Below, piece by piece: positions 59,818 to 64,000 of a stretch of DNA of 64,000 nucleotides; within the stretch, counting starts at the first letter, position 1; every line of letters starts with the position of its first letter. The stretch spans positions 372,001-436,000 of the forward strand of contig NZ_JABCNG010000002.1 of the NCBI RefSeq assembly GCF_012932495.1, written 5' to 3'. The position numbers and the translations under genes were made by a program. The stretch is from Novosphingobium sp. SG919 (GTDB lineage Bacteria > Pseudomonadota > Alphaproteobacteria > Sphingomonadales > Sphingomonadaceae). A model generated the notes under the pieces. That model saw only the letters and a list, made by a program, of their open reading frames with translations. It was not told where the DNA came from and searched no databases.

Positions 59818-60759
59818 TTAGACCTTGGCCACGATCTGCGCCTTGTGCTCGGCCTCGGCGGTGTCTTCCTGGCCGCGCGGCTGGGCGAAATGGCGGATGA
59901 TCCATTCGCGAAACAGGTAGATCGCCGGGTCCGACAGGTCTTCGGCATGCAGTTTGAGGTAATAGCCATAGCCATCGGCAGCGACGGCATCGAATGGCAT
60001 TACTAGGTTGCCGGCGGCGATTTCGGGGGCGAACATGTCGATATCGGCCAGGACCACGCCCGAAGCGCCGATGGCATAGCGCACGGCGGAAAAGGCGGTG
60101 TCGAACGCCAGGCCGTCGGTGCAATCGAGCGCGATGCGCTGCTGGTCGGCATAGCTGCTCCACAACAGGCCGCGCGCCTCGCCTTCCAGCTTCACGTGCA
60201 GCAAGTCGGCGGAATTGAGGAATTCCTCCAGCGACTTGCCCTTGTGCTGTTCCCACGTGGCGGGGGAGCACAGCGGCGCCACGCGCACCATCCACAACAA
60301 GTCGGTGACCATGTCGCCCACGTTGGGCCGGTCGAACACGATCATCATGTCGAGATTGCCCGGCGGCGCTCCGGTAACGTTGGAGGTCGACACGTCGATG
60401 CGGATTTCGGGGTGCTCACGGCGGAACCCGTGGATCAGCGGCAGCGCGGTCTGGTAGAGCAGCGAGGGCGGGATATGCACACGCAAGGGGCGGCTTTCCA
60501 TGTCCTGGTTGCGCACCACGTTGAGCGTCTGTTCCATCCGGTCCAGGCACTTGCTGACCACCGGCAGCAGGACTTCGCCCGCCGCCGTCAGCTTCAGGCC
60601 CGAAGCGCTGCGTTCGAAAAGCGGCTTGCCGATGAGGTCTTCCAGGCTGCTCACGTGCCGGCTCATCGCGCTTTGCGTCACGGTCAGCGCCTGGGCGCCG
60701 GCGGTGAAGCTGAGATAGCGGCCCACCGCCTCGAACGCGCGCAAGGCATTGAGGGGCAA
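59818..60759 (-). CDS. LysR-family transcriptional regulator (GcvA-like)
   Basis: 313 residues from a TTG at 60759. The helix-turn-helix is SFTAGAQALTVTQSAMSRHV, followed by DLIGKPLFERSASGLKLTAAG; the effector domain includes PLRVHIPPSLLYQT and DIDMFAPEIAAGNLVMPF. The true start is unclear: no ATG lies in frame near the N-terminus. A strong ribosome-like AAGGGAG stands 8 bases before an in-frame ATC (60792), and a GTG is available near 60885. It diverges from the GbcA-like oxygenase gene, which it may control. Confidence 0.8.
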   Translation of the reverse strand: MPLNALRAFEAVGRYLSFTAGAQALTVTQSAMSRHVSSLEDLIGKPLFERSASGLKLTAAGEVLLPVVSKCLDRMEQTLNVVRNQDMESRPLRVHIPPSLLYQTALPLIHGFRREHPEIRIDVSTSNVTGAPPGNLDMMIVFDRPNVGDMVTDLLWMVRVAPLCSPATWEQHKGKSLEEFLNSADLLHVKLEGEARGLLWSSYADQQRIALDCTDGLAFDTAFSAVRYAIGASGVVLADIDMFAPEIAAGNLVMPFDAVAADGYGYYLKLHAEDLSDPAIYLFREWIIRHFAQPRGQEDTAEAEHKAQIVAKV

Positions 60760-60984
60760 CCAGCGACGATTGATGAGCCCGTTCGGTCCGATGGTCGTGG
60801 CTCCCTTGAGGCATGCCTGGATCTGCCAGAAATGCGCGCTTCCTTGATCTGCGTCAATTCCATCGGATTTTTGCGCAAGCCCCGCCACGGCGAAAATCGC
60901 ATGCGGGCATGACTTAATCGGATTCGCGGGCGCCGGGCGCGCCGTGCCAAACCCGGCGGACCATATTGAGAAGGACGCACAAGG

Positions 60985-62232
60985 GTGAACCTGGTCGACA
61001 TCAAGGCCAAGCTGGACGAACGCCGCCCCGGCCACAGCCTGCCACAGGCGCTGTACAATGATGCGGCCATGTTCGATTTCGACATGACCGCGATCTATGG
61101 CCGCTCGTGGCTGATGGCCGGTTTCACTTGCGAACTGCCGGAAACGGGATCGTATTCCGCGCTCAAGGTGGGGCGCTGGCCGATCCTGCTGGTGCGCGAC
61201 AAGGCAGGCGCGATCCGCGCGTTTCACAATTCCTGCCGGCATCGCGGCGCGATGCTGTGCAAGGAAGGCACGGGCCGCTCGCCGCGCCTGGTCTGCCCCT
61301 ATCACCGCTGGACGTATAACCTCGATGGTTCGCTGTTGAGCGCGGCGCGCATGCCCGAAGATTTCGACAATGCCGAGCATGGCCTGCGCGAAGTGCGGAT
61401 CGAGGTGGTGTCTGGCGTGATCTACATCTGCCTGGCCGACAATCCGCCGCCGTTCGAAGCCTTCCGGCGAGAGATGGAAGCGCTGCTGGCGCCGCACGAC
61501 CTGGCCCATGCCAAAGTCGCCCATGTCGAGACGCTGACCGAATATGCCAATTGGAAGCTGGTGCTGGAAAACGGGCGCGAATGCTATCACTGCCAGGCCT
61601 CCCACCCGGAGCTGGCGCGCACCTTTCCGGTCAGCGCATCGGCGTATTTCGAATTCGGCGAGGCGGACCATGCCGCGCAATACGAAGCGCGGATGCAGGA
61701 ACTGGGCCTGCCGCTCGGCCCGGTGGGCGAAGACTGGTGGCAGGCGATCCGCTTCCCGCTCAATCCCGGCATGCAGTCGATGTCGATGGACGGGCAGCCC
61801 CTGGTGGCCAAGCCGATGGTCGCGGCCGGCGATGGCGACGTCGGTTCGCTGCGCTGGGCGCTGGAACCCCACAGCTTTGCCCATGCCGTGGGCGACCATC
61901 TGTTCTTCTTCAGCGCGATGCCGATCGGCCCGCGCGAAACGCTGGTGACGGCCAAGTGGCTGGTGCACCAGGACGCGGTGGAAGGCGTCGATTACGACCG
62001 CGCCGCCCTCGTCCAGCTATGGAACACCACCAACCTGCAGGACAAGGAACTGGCCGAAAACAACCAGCAGGGCGTGGACAGTCCCGGCTACACCCCCGGC
62101 CCCTATTCGCCCGAGGCCGAAGTTCTGGTGGTGCGCTTTGTCGATTGGTACTGCGCCAAGGCACGGGAATACCTGGAGGAAAAGCTGGGCCAAGAAGCCC
62201 CGGCGGCGAAGGGCCTGAGCCATGCGGCCTGA
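60985..62232 (+). CDS. Rieske oxygenase, glycine-betaine-monooxygenase (GbcA)-like
   Basis: 415 residues with a GTG start after AAGGA. Rieske ligands are in CRHRGAMLC and VCPYHRWTY; the mononuclear site is in ENGRECYHCQASHPE. The C-terminal NLQDKELAENNQQGVDSPGY and GPYSPEAEVL follow GbcA and related quaternary-amine demethylases closely. GbcA removes a methyl group from glycine betaine to give dimethylglycine and formaldehyde. No GbcB reductase is present in the window. The gene overlaps a PLP gamma-lyase gene by 11 bases, an unusual partner, so a substrate such as a betaine of another amino acid is equally possible. Confidence 0.82.
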   Translation: MNLVDIKAKLDERRPGHSLPQALYNDAAMFDFDMTAIYGRSWLMAGFTCELPETGSYSALKVGRWPILLVRDKAGAIRAFHNSCRHRGAMLCKEGTGRSPRLVCPYHRWTYNLDGSLLSAARMPEDFDNAEHGLREVRIEVVSGVIYICLADNPPPFEAFRREMEALLAPHDLAHAKVAHVETLTEYANWKLVLENGRECYHCQASHPELARTFPVSASAYFEFGEADHAAQYEARMQELGLPLGPVGEDWWQAIRFPLNPGMQSMSMDGQPLVAKPMVAAGDGDVGSLRWALEPHSFAHAVGDHLFFFSAMPIGPRETLVTAKWLVHQDAVEGVDYDRAALVQLWNTTNLQDKELAENNQQGVDSPGYTPGPYSPEAEVLVVRFVDWYCAKAREYLEEKLGQEAPAAKGLSHAA

Positions 62233-63478
62233 CGCGCCGGGCGTGCGGCCCGAAACCCTGGCGGTGGCGCATGGCTACGATCCCGCCAGCGCCGGCGGCG
62301 CGGCCAAGCCGCCGGTCTACCTGACAAGCACGTTCGTTTATGAATCCGCCGCCCAGGCCAAGGCCATTCACGAGGCCTATTTCGACGGCACCGGGCCGGA
62401 AGTGGGCCAGACGCATCACATCTATGCGCGCCTGGGCCATCCCAATCTCGATATGCTGGAAAGCCGGCTGGCGGCGGTGGACGGGGCGGAAAGCGCCGCC
62501 GTCTTTGCCTCGGGCATGGCCACGCACAGCGCGATTGTGCTGGCGCACTTGCGCCCGGGCGACAGCGTGCTGCATTCGCGCCCGATCTATGGCGGCACCG
62601 ACGGGCTGCTGAACCAGTTCATGCCGCAGTTCGGCGTGACGCCGTTCGACATTACCGATGGCTGCGACGCCGATCACCTGCGCGCCCAGGCGGACAAGGC
62701 GCTGGCTGCCGGGCCGCTGGCGATGATCGTGATCGAAACTCCGGCCAACCCCACCGCGGCGATCACCGACCTGCCGATGATCGTGGCCCTGGCCGACGCC
62801 ATCGGCGCGCGCACCGGCCGCCGCCCGGTGGTGGTCTGCGACAACACCCTGCTCGGCCCCTTTGCCCAGCGCCCCATCGCGCTGGGGGTGGACTTGTGCA
62901 TGACCTCGCTGACCAAATATTGCGGCGGGCACAGCGATCTGCTCGCGGGCGGGGTTTCCGGGCGGCTTGGCCTGATCGCGCCCTTGCGCCTGCTGCGCAC
63001 CACGCTGGGCAGCCACCTCGATCCCTTCACCAGCTGGCTGGTGCTGCGTTCGATGGAAAGCGTGCACGTGCGGTCCGATCGCGCGATGCGCAATGCGCGC
63101 GCGATTGCCGAATTCCTGCGCGACCATCCCAAGGTGGCCGGCATCACCTACCTGGGCTTCCTGCCCGAAGGCAGCCCGCAGCGCGCGGTGTTCGACCGGC
63201 AGTGCAGCGGCGCGGGATCGACCTTCTCGTTCCACCTCAAGGGGGGAGAGGCCGAAGCATTCCGCATGCTCGATGCGCTGCGCCTGATGAAAGTGGCGGT
63301 CAGCCTGGGCGGATCGGAAACCCTGGTGTGCCATTCGGCCAGCACCACGCACTATGCCGTGGCGCCCGAAAAGCGCCTGGCGGGCGGCATTACCGACGGC
63401 ACCATCCGCATGTCGGTGGGGATCGAGCACGAGGACGACCTGATCGCCGACCTGGCGCAGGCGCTGGAGGTGGTGTGA
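62222..63478 (+). CDS. Cys/Met-metabolism PLP enzyme (gamma-lyase/gamma-synthase family)
   Basis: 418 residues. The family order is complete: PPVYLTSTFVYES, HHIYARLGHPN, FASGMATHSAI, PLP lysine K232 in SLTKYCGGHSD, and a C-terminal SLGGSETLVCHSASTTH. Members carry out gamma-elimination or replacement on cystathionine, methionine or O-acyl-homoserine. The ATG at 62222 lies within the end of the oxygenase gene. It has an insertion between FDGTGPEVG and HHIYAR compared with MetB/MegL. Position between an N-demethylase and an FAD oxidoreductase suggests a specialised catabolic substrate and not general methionine synthesis. Confidence 0.85.
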   Translation: MRPDAPGVRPETLAVAHGYDPASAGGAAKPPVYLTSTFVYESAAQAKAIHEAYFDGTGPEVGQTHHIYARLGHPNLDMLESRLAAVDGAESAAVFASGMATHSAIVLAHLRPGDSVLHSRPIYGGTDGLLNQFMPQFGVTPFDITDGCDADHLRAQADKALAAGPLAMIVIETPANPTAAITDLPMIVALADAIGARTGRRPVVVCDNTLLGPFAQRPIALGVDLCMTSLTKYCGGHSDLLAGGVSGRLGLIAPLRLLRTTLGSHLDPFTSWLVLRSMESVHVRSDRAMRNARAIAEFLRDHPKVAGITYLGFLPEGSPQRAVFDRQCSGAGSTFSFHLKGGEAEAFRMLDALRLMKVAVSLGGSETLVCHSASTTHYAVAPEKRLAGGITDGTIRMSVGIEHEDDLIADLAQALEVV

Positions 63479-63480
63479 AC

Positions 63481-64000
63481 GTGGGCGACAGCAACGAAGC
63501 ATTCACCGGCACCGATGCCCATGCCGTCAACGGCAAGCTGCCCGGCGCCGATGCGCATTACGATCTGGTGGTGGTGGGCGCCGGGCCAGCGGGCCTGGCC
63601 GCCGCGCTTGAAGGCGCCGCGCAAGGCGCCAGCGTGCTGCTGGTGGACGAGCATCCGGTTTCGTCTGCGCAGATGGGCAACGATGTGCCATTCTGGTTCG
63701 GCGGGCGCATGACCGGCGCGGTGCAGGCCAAGGCGCGCATGATCGAGCAGGTGTTCATGGCGCAGCCGCTGTTCGAACAGGCTTTCGACGCCGGCATCGA
63801 CGTGCAACTGGGCGTCTATGCCTGGGGCCTGTGGCGCAACCGCGCCAATCTGGGCGCGCTGCCCGAGCCGATGCTGGGCCTGGCCGACGAGGAGCGCAGC
63901 TGGACGGTGGGCTTCAAGGCCATCGTGCTGGCCACTGGCGCGCGCGATCTGGCGCTGGCCTTCGATGGCTGGGCGCAACCCGGCGTGATGGGCGCGCAAG
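63481..64000 (+). CDS. FAD-dependent oxidoreductase, sarcosine/opine oxidase alpha-like (partial)
   Basis: About 173 residues are visible before the right edge; the frame is open. It starts with a GTG two bases after the gamma-lyase stop. A dinucleotide-binding motif YDLVVVGAGPAGLAAALEGA lies near 28-47, then VLLVDEHPVSSAQMG, and IVLATGARDLALAFDGWAQP near 150-169 followed by GVMGAQ. This layout is that of the FAD subunit of sarcosine, opine, proline and hydroxyproline oxidases. In the operon it could remove N-methyl groups after the Rieske step; a beta or gamma subunit, if any, lies beyond the window. Confidence 0.75.
   Translation, partial: MGDSNEAFTGTDAHAVNGKLPGADAHYDLVVVGAGPAGLAAALEGAAQGASVLLVDEHPVSSAQMGNDVPFWFGGRMTGAVQAKARMIEQVFMAQPLFEQAFDAGIDVQLGVYAWGLWRNRANLGALPEPMLGLADEERSWTVGFKAIVLATGARDLALAFDGWAQPGVMGAQ

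Noticed and set aside
62222..63478. Reading the PLP enzyme as an ordinary MetB or MetC of methionine biosynthesis
   Set aside because: It overlaps a quaternary-amine demethylase gene and is followed two bases later by an FAD oxidase, so a catabolic role is more likely, though not proven.
1..64000. CRISPR arrays, tRNA or rRNA genes, integrases and transposases
   Set aside because: No regularly spaced direct repeats, cloverleaf-like segments, conserved rRNA blocks or DDE/integrase motifs were noticed when reading both strands; a tRNAscan or HMM search was not possible.

Overview
The window is GC-rich, densely coded DNA that looks like an alphaproteobacterium of the sphingomonad group (Novosphingobium, Sphingobium, Sphingopyxis or a relative). 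The basis is gene content, not a database search: five TonB-dependent receptors, four Rieske oxygenase alpha subunits, six short-chain dehydrogenases, three zinc-free medium-chain reductases, four SnoaL/NTF2-fold proteins, and a tryptophan-halogenase-like gene beside glycosidases. No rRNA, tRNA, CRISPR array, integrase or transposase was seen.

Layout. 1-3.8 kb: the end of a probable glycosidase gene, a flavin-dependent halogenase and a periplasmic trehalase, coupled by ATGA overlaps. 3.8-5.7 kb: a double-hairpin repeat, a Xre/RES toxin-antitoxin pair and two small membrane proteins in visibly AT-richer DNA. 5.7-16.4 kb: a quaternary-amine island with an exported alpha/beta hydrolase, an L-carnitine dehydrogenase-thioesterase fusion, a 3-dehydrocarnitine-cleaving (BKACE) enzyme, a divergent CdhR-like regulator, an NCS1 permease, a TonB receptor and a Tat-exported phosphocholine-type phospholipase C. 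16.4-35.8 kb: a patchwork of short divergent operons made of Rieske oxygenases, SDRs, SnoaL-like proteins, ThuA-like proteins, an acyl-CoA ligase, an AI-2E-type permease, a medium-chain reductase and a TonB receptor. This looks like one or more pathways for a large cyclic compound, substrate unknown. 36.1-38.6 kb: two Tat-type secreted hydrolases (GH1 beta-glucosidase and an esterase). 38.8-42.0 kb: Rieske ferredoxin, reductase, SnoaL-like protein and thiolase. 42.1-54.1 kb: malonate assimilation (malonyl-CoA decarboxylase, MatB, MatR-like GntR regulator, MadL and MadM), interleaved with two TonB receptors and a secreted type-B carboxylesterase. 54.1-60.8 kb: a TerC/DUF475 membrane protein, a fifth TonB receptor, a reductase-SnoaL pair and a LysR regulator. 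61.0 kb to the end: a glycine-betaine-monooxygenase-like Rieske enzyme, a gamma-lyase-type PLP enzyme and an FAD oxidoreductase that runs off the window.

How the parts fit. Carnitine and phosphocholine breakdown in the left part would yield glycine betaine or choline, which the GbcA-like oxygenase at the right end could demethylate. In the malonate region the receptors and the exported esterase suggest that malonate is taken from an ester or conjugate too large for a porin, released in the periplasm, imported by MadLM, activated by MatB and decarboxylated to acetyl-CoA. A motif TGTATGC (or its complement) recurs in three promoter regions of this cluster and is a candidate MatR operator. Several families of palindromic intergenic repeats sit at gene ends.
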